Shown here piece by piece: positions 8,557-16,520 of a DNA stretch of 64,000 bases. The first letter of the stretch is position 1, and each line of letters begins with the position of its first letter. Made by a program: the position numbers and the translations under genes. The notes beneath the pieces were generated by a model. It did not search any database. It saw only the letters and a program-made list of their open reading frames with translations, and was not told the origin of the DNA. The stretch comes from Pseudomonas eucalypticola (GTDB taxonomy: Bacteria > Pseudomonadota > Gammaproteobacteria > Pseudomonadales > Pseudomonadaceae): assembly GCF_013374995.1 (NCBI RefSeq), contig NZ_CP056030.1, forward strand, positions 1,768,501-1,832,500, written 5' to 3'.

Positions 8557-9549
8557 ATGCGTCTAGTGCAATTCCAATTGATGGATGGCCAGCGCCGCGT
8601 CGGCCTGGTCGATGGCGACCGCGTTCATGAAGTGCGCGGTGCCGACAGTGTGCGCGAGCTGGCCCTGGCGGCCATCGAGGCCGGCACCGGGCTGGCGCGC
8701 CAGGTCGATGACCTGGGGCTGGGCCAGCATCACGACTACCTGCAATTGCTGGACGAAGGCCGCATCCTGCCGCCCCTGGACCACCCGGACCCGGCGCACA
8801 TGCTGGTCACCGGCACTGGCCTTACCCATCTCGGCAGCGCGGCCACCCGGGACAAGATGCACCAGCAGGTGGGCGACGAAAGCGCTATCACCGACAGTAT
8901 GAAAATCTTCAAATGGGGTCTGGAGGGAGGCAAGCCGGCGGTGGGGCAGGCCGGCGTGCAGCCGGAATGGTTCTACAAAGGTGATGGCAGTATCGTGGTG
9001 CCGCCTGGTGGCGAATTTCCCGTACCGCCGTTTGCCGAGGATGCGGGCGAGGAACCCGAGCTTGGTGGGCTGTATGTCATCGGTCACGACGGCAAGCCCT
9101 ACCGGCTGGGTTTCGCCTTGGGCAACGAGTTCTCCGACCATGTGATGGAGCGCAAGAACTACCTGTACCTGGCCCATTCCAAATTGCGCCATTGTTCTTA
9201 CGGGCCGGAGCTGCGCGTGGGTGAATTGCCCCAGCACCTGGCAGGCACCAGCCGTATCTGGCGCGACGGCAAACTGCTGTGGGAGAGGGAATTCCTCAGC
9301 GGCGCGGCGAACATGTGCCACAGCTTCGACAACCTTGAATATCACCACTTCAAATATGCGCAGTTCCTGCGCCCGGGCGATGTGCACATCCATTTCTTCG
9401 GCACCGCCACGCTGTCGTTCGCCGACGGCATCAGTACGCAAGTGGGCGACCGGTTCGAGATCAGCCTGGATGAGTTCGGCGCGCCACTGAGCAACCGCGT
9501 CGGCCGGGGCGAAGCGGTGTTCACCCCAAGCACTGTCGGCATTCTGTGA
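8557..9549 (+). CDS. FAH-superfamily 2-keto-3-deoxypentonate dehydratase (AraD1/GguC type)
   Basis: A 330-residue protein opening MRLVQFQLMDGQRRVGLVDG, the pattern of the AraD1/GguC subgroup of fumarylacetoacetate-hydrolase-fold enzymes. Members of this subgroup have been linked to dehydration of 2-keto-3-deoxy-L-arabinonate or -D-xylonate to 2-oxoglutarate semialdehyde. The conserved stretch LVTGTGLTHLGSAATRDKMH near residue 88 and the later FALGNEFSDHVMERKNYLYLAHSK are visible. The product would feed the dehydrogenase encoded 9 bp downstream. The ribosome site AGGGAG is clear. The function is inferred from family plus operon. Confidence 0.87.
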   Translation: MRLVQFQLMDGQRRVGLVDGDRVHEVRGADSVRELALAAIEAGTGLARQVDDLGLGQHHDYLQLLDEGRILPPLDHPDPAHMLVTGTGLTHLGSAATRDKMHQQVGDESAITDSMKIFKWGLEGGKPAVGQAGVQPEWFYKGDGSIVVPPGGEFPVPPFAEDAGEEPELGGLYVIGHDGKPYRLGFALGNEFSDHVMERKNYLYLAHSKLRHCSYGPELRVGELPQHLAGTSRIWRDGKLLWEREFLSGAANMCHSFDNLEYHHFKYAQFLRPGDVHIHFFGTATLSFADGISTQVGDRFEISLDEFGAPLSNRVGRGEAVFTPSTVGIL

Positions 9550-9558
9550 GGAGGTTCC

Positions 9559-11133
9559 ATGATTCGTGGTCATAACTACATTGGCGGCGGCCGCAGTGCC
9601 CAGGGCAGCGTGGTGGTCAAAAGCGTGGACGCCAGCACCGGCGCCGAGCTGCCGTTCGATTTCCACCAGGCCACCCCGGCTGAAGTGGACGCCGCTGCCC
9701 GGGCCGCCCAGGCGGCATACCCCATTTACCGCAGCCTGAGCAGCGAACGGCGGGCGCAGTTTCTGGAAGCCATCGCCGACGAACTCGATCACCTGGGGGA
9801 TGATTTCGTCGCCCTGGTGACCCAGGAAACCGCGCTGCCTGCCGCGCGTATCCAGGGCGAGCGCAGCCGCACCAGCGGGCAGATGCGCTTGTTCGCCAAG
9901 GTGCTGCGCCGAGGGGATTTCTATGGGGCGCGCATCGACCGTGCCTTGCCCGAGCGCGCCCCGCTGCCGCGCCCGGACCTGCGCCAGTACCGCATCGGCG
10001 TAGGCCCGGTGGCCGTGTTCGGCGCCAGCAACTTCCCGCTGGCATTTTCCACCGCAGGGGGCGACACCGCCGCAGCCCTGGCTGCTGGCTGCCCGGTGGT
10101 GTTCAAGGCGCACAGCGGCCACATGGCCACCGCCGAGCGCGTCGCCGATGCGATCCTGCGGGCCGCCGTCAGCACCGGCATGCCTGCTGGCGTGTTCAAC
10201 ATGATCTACGGCGCCGGGGTAGGGGAGGCGCTGGTCAAGCACCCGGCCATCCAGGCGGTGGGGTTCACCGGCTCGCTCAAAGGCGGGCGCGCCCTGTGCG
10301 ACATGGCGGCTGCGCGGCCCCAGCCCATTCCGGTGTTCGCCGAGATGTCCAGCATCAACCCGGTGATTCTGCTGCCCCAGGCGCTGGAAGTGCGCGGCGA
10401 AACCGTGGTCCGGGAACTGACCGCCTCGGTGGTGCAAGGGGGCGGGCAATTCTGCACCAACCCTGGCCTGGTGATCGGCCTGAAGTCGCCAGGTTTCAGT
10501 GTGTTCGCTCAGCAACTGGCCGCAGCCATGGGCGCGCAGCCGGCGCACACCATGCTCAACGCCGGTACCTTGCGCAGTTACGGTAAAGGGCTGACGGCGC
10601 TGCACGCCCATGAAGGCATCCGCCACCTGGCCGGTGAGGCGCAACAGGGCAACCAGGCGCAGCCACAGTTGTTCCAGGCGGATGTCAGCCTGTTGCTCGA
10701 GGGCGATGAAGTGCTGCAGGAAGAGGTCTTCGGCCCTGCCACTGTTCTCGTCGAGGTGGCCGATACGTACCAATTGCAGGCGGCGTTGCACGCCCTGCAC
10801 GGCCAACTGACGGCGACCATCATCGGTGAGCCCAGTGACCTGCGTCAGTTTGGTGAGCTCACCGCGCTGCTGGAACAGAAGGTCGGGCGCATCCTGCTCA
10901 ATGGTTACCCCACAGGGGTTGAAGTGTGCGAAGCCATGGTGCATGGCGGCCCGTACCCGGCCACTTCCGATGCCCATGGCACGTCGGTGGGCACCCTGGC
11001 CATCGACCGTTTCCTGCGGCCGGTGTGCTTCCAGAACTACCCCGACGAACTGCTGCCCGAGCCCTTGCGCAATGCCAACCCCCTGGGCTTGACCCGACTG
11101 GTGGACGGCGCCCCGAGCCGCGCCGCGCTCTGA
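9559..11133 (+). CDS. 2-oxoglutarate semialdehyde (2,5-dioxovalerate) dehydrogenase
   Basis: A 524-residue NAD(P)-dependent aldehyde dehydrogenase of the ketoglutaric-semialdehyde group, which is recognisable by the early MIRGHNYIGGGRSAQG and by VFGASNFPLAFSTAGGDTAAALAAGCPVV in the cofactor domain. The catalytic Cys is at about residue 299 (GGGQFCTNPG) and the general-base Glu at about 261 (FAEMSSINPV). It oxidises 2-oxoglutarate semialdehyde to 2-oxoglutarate, the last step of the non-phosphorylative pentose route. GAGGAGG-like bases directly after the previous stop give it a strong ribosome site. Confidence 0.92.
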   Translation: MIRGHNYIGGGRSAQGSVVVKSVDASTGAELPFDFHQATPAEVDAAARAAQAAYPIYRSLSSERRAQFLEAIADELDHLGDDFVALVTQETALPAARIQGERSRTSGQMRLFAKVLRRGDFYGARIDRALPERAPLPRPDLRQYRIGVGPVAVFGASNFPLAFSTAGGDTAAALAAGCPVVFKAHSGHMATAERVADAILRAAVSTGMPAGVFNMIYGAGVGEALVKHPAIQAVGFTGSLKGGRALCDMAAARPQPIPVFAEMSSINPVILLPQALEVRGETVVRELTASVVQGGGQFCTNPGLVIGLKSPGFSVFAQQLAAAMGAQPAHTMLNAGTLRSYGKGLTALHAHEGIRHLAGEAQQGNQAQPQLFQADVSLLLEGDEVLQEEVFGPATVLVEVADTYQLQAALHALHGQLTATIIGEPSDLRQFGELTALLEQKVGRILLNGYPTGVEVCEAMVHGGPYPATSDAHGTSVGTLAIDRFLRPVCFQNYPDELLPEPLRNANPLGLTRLVDGAPSRAAL

Positions 11134-11190
11134 GCGTCGGCTGCGCCCGCAGGACCGGCACAACCCCTATAACAACAACAGAGGTGTGAC

Positions 11191-12516
11191 ATGGCCACGC
11201 AAACCGCTGCACTGGGCGCCGCCACCGGCGAGCTGTCCGAGGACGCGCTGTACCGCAAGGTGAACTGGCGGATCGTGCCGCTGTTCATCCTCTGTTTTCT
11301 GTTCGCCTACCTGGACCGGGTCAACATCAGTTTCGCCAAGCTGGAAATGCAGAGCGACCTGGGCTTCAGCGATACCGTCTACGGCCTGGGCGCCAGCCTG
11401 TTCTTCGTCGGCTATTTTCTCTTCGAGGTGCCCAGCAACCTGTTGCTGCACCGCGTGGGGGCGCGGTTGTGGATAGCGCGCATCATGATCACCTGGGGCA
11501 TCACCTCGGCGTGCATGATGCTGGTGCAGAGCGAGTTCTGGTTCTACACCCTGCGGTTTCTGATCGGGGTGATGGAGGCGGGGTTCGTGCCGGGCGTGCT
11601 GTATTTCTTCACCCAGTGGTACCCGGCCACGCGACGCGCCCGGGTCAACAGCTACTTCAAGAGTTCCATCTGCCTGTGCGGCGTGGTGGGTGGCCCGCTG
11701 GCGGGTTTGATCCTGGGCAGCCTCGATGGCGCCTATGGCCTGGCGGGGTGGAAGTGGCTGTTCCTGCTCGAAGCCATCCCGTCGATCATCCTTGGTTTCG
11801 TGGTGCTGTGGTTCGTCAGTGATCGTATCGAACAGGCTACGTGGCTCAGCCCCGCGCAGAAGGCGTTGATGCTTGAACGCCTGTCCCAGCAGCCATCGAC
11901 CCCGGCGTCCCACTCCCTGAGCGGGTTGTGGAAACATCCGACTACCTACGTGATGTCAGCGATTTACCTGTGCCTGGTCATGGCCTTGACCGGGCTGTTG
12001 TTCTGGATGCCGCAATTGATCCGCAGCGCGGGGGTGGCCGACAGCCTGCACATCGGCCTGCTGACCACGCTGCCCTATATCGGCGCCGCGGCGTTCAACG
12101 TGCTGATGGGCATCAGCTCCGACCGCCATGGCGAGCGGCGCTGGCACATGGCGAGCTGCGCCATGCTCTGCGCGGTGGGCTACCTGGTGTGCGCGGCCTT
12201 CGCCGGCCAACTGCTGCCGCTGATGCTGGGCCTGAGCCTGATCATGGCCGGGCTGATCGCTTGGATGCCGATCTTCTGGACCATCCCGCCGCGTTTTCTC
12301 AGTGGCGTGGCCGCGGCCGCCGGCATTGCCCTGATCAACTCCCTCGGCCAGTTGGGCGGGGTGATCGCGCCCTACCTGATCGGCCGTATCAAGGACCTCA
12401 CCGGTGCGGCCACCCCGGCCCTGTACGTGCTGAGCATCATCAGCCTGTTGGCGGTGGCGTTGATCCTGTGGGGGGTGCCGCGACGTTATTACGCACGGGA
12501 GGGTGCGACAAATTGA
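11191..12516 (+). CDS. Second MFS transporter (ACS family) of the pentonate operon
   Basis: A 441-residue, 12-helix permease with the same family motifs as the first transporter (AYLDRVNISFAKLEM; GYFLFEVPSNLLLHRVGARLW) but clearly diverged from it. It is the last gene of the operon, 57 bp after the dehydrogenase. Two ACS-family permeases in one catabolic operon suggest two related substrates (for example arabinonate and xylonate) or a duplication that has since specialised. An RBS-like AGAGGTG precedes the ATG. Confidence 0.87.
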   Translation: MATQTAALGAATGELSEDALYRKVNWRIVPLFILCFLFAYLDRVNISFAKLEMQSDLGFSDTVYGLGASLFFVGYFLFEVPSNLLLHRVGARLWIARIMITWGITSACMMLVQSEFWFYTLRFLIGVMEAGFVPGVLYFFTQWYPATRRARVNSYFKSSICLCGVVGGPLAGLILGSLDGAYGLAGWKWLFLLEAIPSIILGFVVLWFVSDRIEQATWLSPAQKALMLERLSQQPSTPASHSLSGLWKHPTTYVMSAIYLCLVMALTGLLFWMPQLIRSAGVADSLHIGLLTTLPYIGAAAFNVLMGISSDRHGERRWHMASCAMLCAVGYLVCAAFAGQLLPLMLGLSLIMAGLIAWMPIFWTIPPRFLSGVAAAAGIALINSLGQLGGVIAPYLIGRIKDLTGAATPALYVLSIISLLAVALILWGVPRRYYAREGATN

Positions 12517-12520
12517 AGCA

Positions 12521-12532
12521 GAAACCGGTTTC
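12521..12532. repeat. 12-bp perfect palindrome GAAACCGGTTTC
   Basis: It sits 5 bp after the second MFS stop and about 60 bp before the next small gene, in a position where it could be an operator for the latter. No regulator is evident. Confidence 0.3.
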
Positions 12533-12590
12533 AAATTGGCCGATTTGGCATATCATGGGCGCCTCTCCACCCCTTTTACGAAAGATGGTC

Positions 12591-12863
12591 ATGACCGGCC
12601 TTACCGAACAACTAGAAACAAGCGGCATGTTGTTGATCGATGATCTGCATGCCTTTGATTTTGTCCTGGACGCGGGCGAACTGCGTATCGAATGCATGGA
12701 TGGCCGCGAGCTCAAGCGCTGGCGGTTTACCGACGCGCAACTGGCGGCGGCACACTTCGATGACGCGCTGCAGGCCTGGCAAATCAGCAACGACACCGGC
12801 AGCCATCGTCTAGTCTGCCTGAGTGCTTTCTCCCCAAGCGACGAGGATGACGAGCAGGAATAA
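12591..12863 (+). CDS. Small conserved Pseudomonas protein (DUF5629-like)
   Basis: A 90-residue acidic cytosolic protein with no signal peptide or membrane helix. The pattern MLLIDDLHAFDFVLD...LRIECMDGRELKRWRF followed by a D/E-rich tail resembles the uncharacterised DUF5629 family found in Pseudomonas; the assignment is from memory. ATG 12591 is chosen, and an in-frame ATG lies two codons upstream at 12585. It has the same direction as the pentonate operon but is separated by about 70 bp containing a palindrome, so it may have its own promoter. Function unknown. Confidence 0.7.
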   Translation: MTGLTEQLETSGMLLIDDLHAFDFVLDAGELRIECMDGRELKRWRFTDAQLAAAHFDDALQAWQISNDTGSHRLVCLSAFSPSDEDDEQE

Positions 12864-12935
12864 ACCGCCTGCCCGCCTAACTTCTGACATTGACCGGGGT
12901 CTGTTTGACCAGGACCCGTCGAGGATATAACTACA

Positions 12936-14105
12936 ATGAAACGCCATCTCCTGCCCCTGCTGCTGGCCAGCGGAATCACCGTGCTCTCGTCCCACGCCAT
13001 GGCCGCCAGCGGCTATGACCTGCTGGTGGGCACCTACACCAACAACACCAGTGAAGGCATCTACCGCTACCACTTCGACAGCGCCACCGGCCAGATCGGT
13101 GCCAAGCCGCTGCAAGTGACCAAGGTGGAAAACCCATCCTGGCTGACCATCAGCAAGGACCAGAAACACCTGTTCGCGGTCAACGAAAACGGCCCTGACT
13201 CCACCCATGACAAAGTGGGCAAGGTCAGCGCCTTCAAGATCGACCCCAAAAGCCACGACCTGACCCTGATCAACCAGGTCGAGGCCAAGGGTGAGGACCC
13301 GACGTTCTCGAGCCTGGCCAAGGGTGAAAAACACCTGTTCGTGGCTAACTACGAAGTCCACCCGAACCCCAACGGCAGCCTGTCGGTATTCGGCGTGGGC
13401 GCCGACGGCACGCTGAGCGAGCTGGTTCAACAGGAAAGCCACGACGCGGCCTCCAAGGTGGTTGCCGATCGCCAGGCCAGCGACCACGTTCACTCGGTGG
13501 TTTCCAGCCCTGATGGCCGTTTCGTCTACGTCCAGGACCTGGGCGCCGACAAGGTGTTCGTCTACCACTACGACGCGGCCAACACAGCCAAGCCGCTGAC
13601 CGCTGCATCGCCCGCCTCCATTGACCTGCCGCCAGGCAGCGGCCCGCGCCACCTGCTGTTCAGCGCCGACGGCAAGCACGCCTACCTGACCACCGAAATG
13701 AGCGCCCAGGTGTTCGTGTTCGACGTCAAGGCTGGCAACCTGGTGCAAAAACAAGTGGTGGAACTGGCCGCTGGCGGCGACGCCAAGCACAAGGCCGCTG
13801 CCGCGTTGCATTTTTCGGCCGACGGCAAGTTCTTCTACGTCACCAACCGTGGCGAAGCGAGCGAGCTGCTGGCGTTCACCGTCGACAAGGCCACAGGCGA
13901 GCTGAAGGAAGTGCAGCGTCGTTCCGTGGAAGGCGTCGAACCGCGCGAATTCACCGTCGACCCCAGCGGCAAGTTCGTGCTGATCGCCAACCAGAAGAGC
14001 AACCAGATCGTCGTGGTCAAGCGTGACCCGGCCAGCGGCAAGCTGGGTGAGACGGTGCAGAAGTTCGACATCGATGCGCCGTCGGATGTGAAGTTCCTGC
14101 GCTAA
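12936..14105 (+). CDS. Exported lactonase-family beta-propeller protein
   Basis: A 389-residue protein. A signal peptide (MKRHLLPLLLASGITVLSSHAMA) is followed by a seven-bladed propeller of the 6-phosphogluconolactonase (YbhE/lactonase) family, with the opening YDLLVGTYTNNTSEGIYRYHF and repeated blade motifs such as SPDGRFVYVQDLGADKVFVY, SADGKHAYLTTEMS and DPSGKFVLIANQKS. The export signal makes a role in the cytosolic pentose phosphate route unlikely. Next to a pentonate-degradation locus, it may open pentonolactones made by periplasmic aldose oxidation; this is inference. RBS GAGGATA. Confidence 0.85.
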   Translation: MKRHLLPLLLASGITVLSSHAMAASGYDLLVGTYTNNTSEGIYRYHFDSATGQIGAKPLQVTKVENPSWLTISKDQKHLFAVNENGPDSTHDKVGKVSAFKIDPKSHDLTLINQVEAKGEDPTFSSLAKGEKHLFVANYEVHPNPNGSLSVFGVGADGTLSELVQQESHDAASKVVADRQASDHVHSVVSSPDGRFVYVQDLGADKVFVYHYDAANTAKPLTAASPASIDLPPGSGPRHLLFSADGKHAYLTTEMSAQVFVFDVKAGNLVQKQVVELAAGGDAKHKAAAALHFSADGKFFYVTNRGEASELLAFTVDKATGELKEVQRRSVEGVEPREFTVDPSGKFVLIANQKSNQIVVVKRDPASGKLGETVQKFDIDAPSDVKFLR

Positions 14106-14135
14106 GCAAGGACGTTCGCGGCGTCTCGTTCCCAA

Positions 14136-14188
14136 GCTTCGCCCGGTCCTGCAGGGGTATGCGTAAACCCTGCTGCACCGGACGAAGC
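14136..14188. terminator. Imperfect hairpin between convergent genes
   Basis: Arms beginning GCTTCGCCCGGT (14136) and ending ACCGGACGAAGC (14188) pair with one mismatch over 12 bp, followed by a weaker inner stem around TATGCGTAA. It lies between the lactonase gene (+) and the DUF2945 gene (-) and can serve both ends. Confidence 0.45.
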
Positions 14189-14211
14189 GCGGGAAGCCGC
14201 CGCCGCAGGAT

Positions 14212-14421
14212 TCAAGTCGATTTCAGTGCATCACCATGATGCATCGCCAGGTGCCCGGTCTTGTCACTCTTGACCTCGTATTGCGGCTCCTCCCGGGACG
14301 CGCGACGCGTCTTGCCGAGAAACTCCACGTCATGGGTATGCACCTTGACGACCTTGCCGTGAATCTCTCCGGCCTCTGAGTTCCAGCGCACGGCATCGCC
14401 TGCCTTGAAGGGGGTGTTCAT
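14212..14421 (-). CDS. DUF2945 / hypervirulence-associated TUDOR-domain protein
   Basis: A 69-residue protein with the family pattern FKAGDAVRWNSEAGEIHGKVVKVHT...RASREEPQYEVKSDKTGHLAMHHGDAL. This is a small beta-barrel (TUDOR/HVA1-like) found widely in bacteria and fungi with no settled biochemical role. It is transcribed divergently from uvsE with about 100 bp between them. Confidence 0.85.
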   Translation of the reverse strand: MNTPFKAGDAVRWNSEAGEIHGKVVKVHTHDVEFLGKTRRASREEPQYEVKSDKTGHLAMHHGDALKST

Positions 14422-14523
14422 GTGCTTCTCCTGTCATGCGTCACCGAATGTCACTCGCGCGGGGAAAACCTGCTCGCGCCGTTGTCCATAGCCAGACGAC
14501 CCTCATCTCAAGGCCCAGGTTCC

Positions 14524-15543
14524 ATGTCCCACCCTCGCATCGGCTTCGCCTGCCAGTATCGGCACTCCATCCGCAGCCTGTCGCTGGCCGACTTGAAGGC
14601 TATCGAGACTGCCTTCAACCCACGTACCACCACCTTGCGCTGGATGTCCGGGGTGGCGCCGAAGGTCGCCCAGGCCAAATTGATGGAGGTGGTGACCCAT
14701 AACCTCGACGCGCAATTGCGCCTGCTGGGGTACGTTGCCGACCTGCCGCAGACCCTGCGCATGCTGCGCCTGAGCAGCGACTTGCTGCCGTTCTACAGCC
14801 ACGCCGATGTGCGCGCCTTCTACCAGGACCCGGCCATGCGGCAATGGCTGGGCGAGCGCTTCGCCGCCATTGGCGAGCTGGCGCGGACGGCGGACATACG
14901 GCTGTCGTTTCACCCCGGGCAATTCTGCGTACTGGGCTCCGACAAGCCGGGCGTGGTGGAAAACAGCCTGGCGGAATTTGAGTACCACGCCGACATGATC
15001 CGCATGATGGGTTACGGCGTTCAGTTCCAGGACTTCAAATGCAATGTGCACATTGCCGGCCGCCTGGGCGGGGAGGGTGTGCGTGCAGTCTGGCCACGGC
15101 TTTCAGAAGTAGCGCGCCGTTGCATCACCTTCGAGAACGAAGAAAAAACCTACGGCGTCGATGACTGCCTGCAATTGGCCGACCTGGCGCCGGTGGTGCT
15201 GGATATCCACCATTGCTGGATCAACGAGAACGACTACATCGCTGTGGATGACCCGCGGGTGGCGCGCATCATCGACAGTTGGCGCGGGGTGCGGCCCGTG
15301 ATGCATTACTCGCAGCCCCAGGAGCGTTTGCAACAACTGGGTTTCAGCGCCGACCAGAAGCTCGAAATGGCCGACTTGCTTGCCGTACTGCCCAAGCGCG
15401 ACCTGTACGCCCACAGCGAGCGCATGTGGAACCGCTGGACCAACGCCTACGCGCTGCAGTTCAGCGAGCGCTTCGACATCATGTTCGAAGCCAAGGACAA
15501 GAACCTGGCGGTGCTGGATTTCTACCGCCAGTACCTGGCCTGA
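14524..15543 (+). CDS. uvsE: UV-damage endonuclease UvsE/UvdE
   Basis: A 339-residue TIM-barrel nuclease that nicks 5' of cyclobutane dimers, 6-4 photoproducts and abasic sites. The start MSHPRIGFACQYRHSIRSL matches the family N-terminus, so ATG 14524 is preferred to an in-frame start 102 bp upstream. Metal-site and lesion-site motifs are visible: RLSFHPGQFCVLGSD near residue 125, FENEEKTY near 200, LDIHHCWINENDY near 225 and VMHYSQP near 260. Both flanks are unrelated genes, so it is probably monocistronic. UvsE gives light-independent repair alongside UvrABC. Confidence 0.93.
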   Translation: MSHPRIGFACQYRHSIRSLSLADLKAIETAFNPRTTTLRWMSGVAPKVAQAKLMEVVTHNLDAQLRLLGYVADLPQTLRMLRLSSDLLPFYSHADVRAFYQDPAMRQWLGERFAAIGELARTADIRLSFHPGQFCVLGSDKPGVVENSLAEFEYHADMIRMMGYGVQFQDFKCNVHIAGRLGGEGVRAVWPRLSEVARRCITFENEEKTYGVDDCLQLADLAPVVLDIHHCWINENDYIAVDDPRVARIIDSWRGVRPVMHYSQPQERLQQLGFSADQKLEMADLLAVLPKRDLYAHSERMWNRWTNAYALQFSERFDIMFEAKDKNLAVLDFYRQYLA

Positions 15544-15620
15544 CGAGCCCGGTAGCAGTCGCCGTGAAGCCGCGGCTGAAGGGAAAATCGTGGAAGCACC
15601 TGTTTTCAAAACATTTTTTT

Positions 15621-15641
15621 GCATTTGGGCTTCCCAAGTGC
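15621..15641. repeat. Stem-loop upstream of tRNA-Gln
   Basis: GCATTTGGG (15621-15629) pairs with CCCAAGTGC (15633-15641) around CTT, with one G-T pair. A T-run precedes it on the + strand (A-run after it on the - strand), so it is not a standard terminator in either direction. A second inverted repeat, CTGTCAC/GTGACAG, lies at 15667-15692. Confidence 0.35.
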
Positions 15642-15729
15642 AAAACAAGCTGGTAAATTTGCGCACCTGTCACCGAGACACACCAGTGACAGTCAAAAAC
15701 GAGTGCCAGCCACTCGCAGCAACAGATAC

Positions 15730-15804
15730 AGGGGCGTCGCCAAGCGGTAAGGCAGCAGGTTTTGATCCTGCCATGCGTTGGTTCGAATCCAGCCGCCCCT
15801 GCCA
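15730..15804 (+). tRNA. tRNA-Gln (anticodon UUG)
   Basis: A complete cloverleaf. The acceptor stem AGGGGCG pairs with CGCCCCT. The anticodon stem GCAGG/CCTGC encloses the loop TTTTGAT, giving anticodon TTG. The T arm contains GGTTCGAATCC, and the 3' end GCCA is encoded. It reads codon CAA and, by wobble, CAG. The 3' side is a frequent integration site for mobile elements, and a coding remnant lies just beyond it. Confidence 0.97.
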
Positions 15805-15834
15805 TTCATCTCATCTTGTGCATCACTCAGCTTC

Positions 15835-15927
15835 CTAGGCACCTAGTGTCGTAGGGGTTTTCTTGTGCCTGGTATCCGGGAACATATCAATCCCAGTGAT
15901 ATCCGCTACCACCCCAATGAATTTCAC
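15835..15927 (-). pseudogene. Short coding remnant beside tRNA-Gln
   Basis: On the minus strand, 30 codons from a GTG at 15925-15927 give VKFIGVVADITGIDMFPDT followed by RHKKTPTTLGA and a TAG at 15835-15837. The composition is protein-like (hydrophobic beta pattern and a basic tail), and the frame extends upstream as LRPGYGG before an in-frame stop. There is no plausible promoter or complete domain. It looks like the C-terminal piece of a lost gene, possibly from an element once integrated at the tRNA. The parent family is not recognised. Confidence 0.35.
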
Positions 15928-16005
15928 CCCGCCGTACCCCGGGCGTAAGTTTGACCCATGGCCTCACCGGCCCCAGCCAAACCACCGACCTCGAGGACTA
16001 CCGCC

Positions 16006-16185
16006 ATGAACTTCAACCTCTTCTCCGTGATCGCCGCCTCCGCCGTTTCCGCCACCGTGGCCCTGCCTGCCCACGCCAGTGCGCAGATTCAGGAACGCAA
16101 GGCCGCGGTCAGCAGCTACACCCAGCAGTACCTGCAGAAAAGCGCCAACTTCTACGCAGCGCTGGACCACAAGGTTCAACACTGA
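16006..16185 (+). CDS. Small exported protein of unknown function
   Basis: A 59-residue protein. A signal peptide (MNFNLFSVIAASAVSATVALPAHA, cleavage after AHA) leaves a mature part of about 35 residues, ASAQIQERKAAVSSYTQQY and onwards. It is probably one amphipathic helix. GAGGA lies 9 bp before the ATG. No domain is recognised. It may be periplasmic. Neighbours give no hint of function. Confidence 0.6.
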   Translation: MNFNLFSVIAASAVSATVALPAHASAQIQERKAAVSSYTQQYLQKSANFYAALDHKVQH

Positions 16186-16328
16186 TCCGCGTTGAGCAAG
16201 CCCAGCAGTCGCCTGGCCCTGGGCTACAATCAAAAAAGTCGATGACTGCCATTGATCTTTGTCACTGGTTTTCGACCCCGCGATACCCGATGCTGTCCGC
16301 CTGAATTCGTTGCCACGGAGCCTTCATC

Positions 16329-16439
16329 ATGGCCAGTGCCCTGCTGTCTTCCGCCCGCCAGGGTGCCTACCTCGCCATCGGCCTGTACGTGGCCGTGATG
16401 CTTGCCGCCACACTGGCCACCCAGCTGGTCGTGGGGTAG
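16329..16439 (+). CDS. Candidate 36-residue single-pass membrane microprotein
   Basis: ATG 16329 opens 36 codons ending TAG 16437-16439. The product has a hydrophilic start (MASALLSSARQGAY) and one strongly hydrophobic helix (LAIGLYVAVMLAATLATQLVV). CGGAG lies 8 bp before the ATG. The stop codon falls inside a REP-like sequence. It is too short for routine gene callers, and no family is recognised. It could be chance, but the helix and ribosome site make it worth recording. Confidence 0.4.
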   Translation: MASALLSSARQGAYLAIGLYVAVMLAATLATQLVVG

Positions 16440-16458
16440 CAGCGGACCTGGCCGCGTC
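16436..16458. repeat. REP-like element (single copy)
   Basis: A 23-bp sequence starting GTAGCAGCGGACCTGGC. It matches, with two differences, the left arm of the inverted pair at 50379-50464. This is the usual form of dispersed extragenic palindromes in Pseudomonas. It lies between a small ORF and the 3' end of the GST gene. Confidence 0.6.
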
Positions 16459-16520
16459 CCGGGCGCCGCGTGGTGCCGGGCATACCGTATGGCGCGCGCG
16501 GATTCGCTGCTCCAGGCCGT

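Noticed and set aside
8563..11163. 866-codon minus-strand open frame opposite the AraD1-type and dehydrogenase genes
   Set aside because: The opposite strand encodes two well-recognised enzymes; the antisense product is low-complexity and matches nothing known.
15544..15729. Candidate promoter boxes before tRNA-Gln
   Set aside because: Several loose TTGxxx/TAxxxT pairs exist but none is convincing enough to place a promoter.
15479..15805. Minus-strand 108-codon frame covering the tRNA (starts MAGAAGFEPTHGRIK)
   Set aside because: This is the well-known false protein produced by reading across a tRNA gene; the tRNA-Gln cloverleaf explains the sequence.
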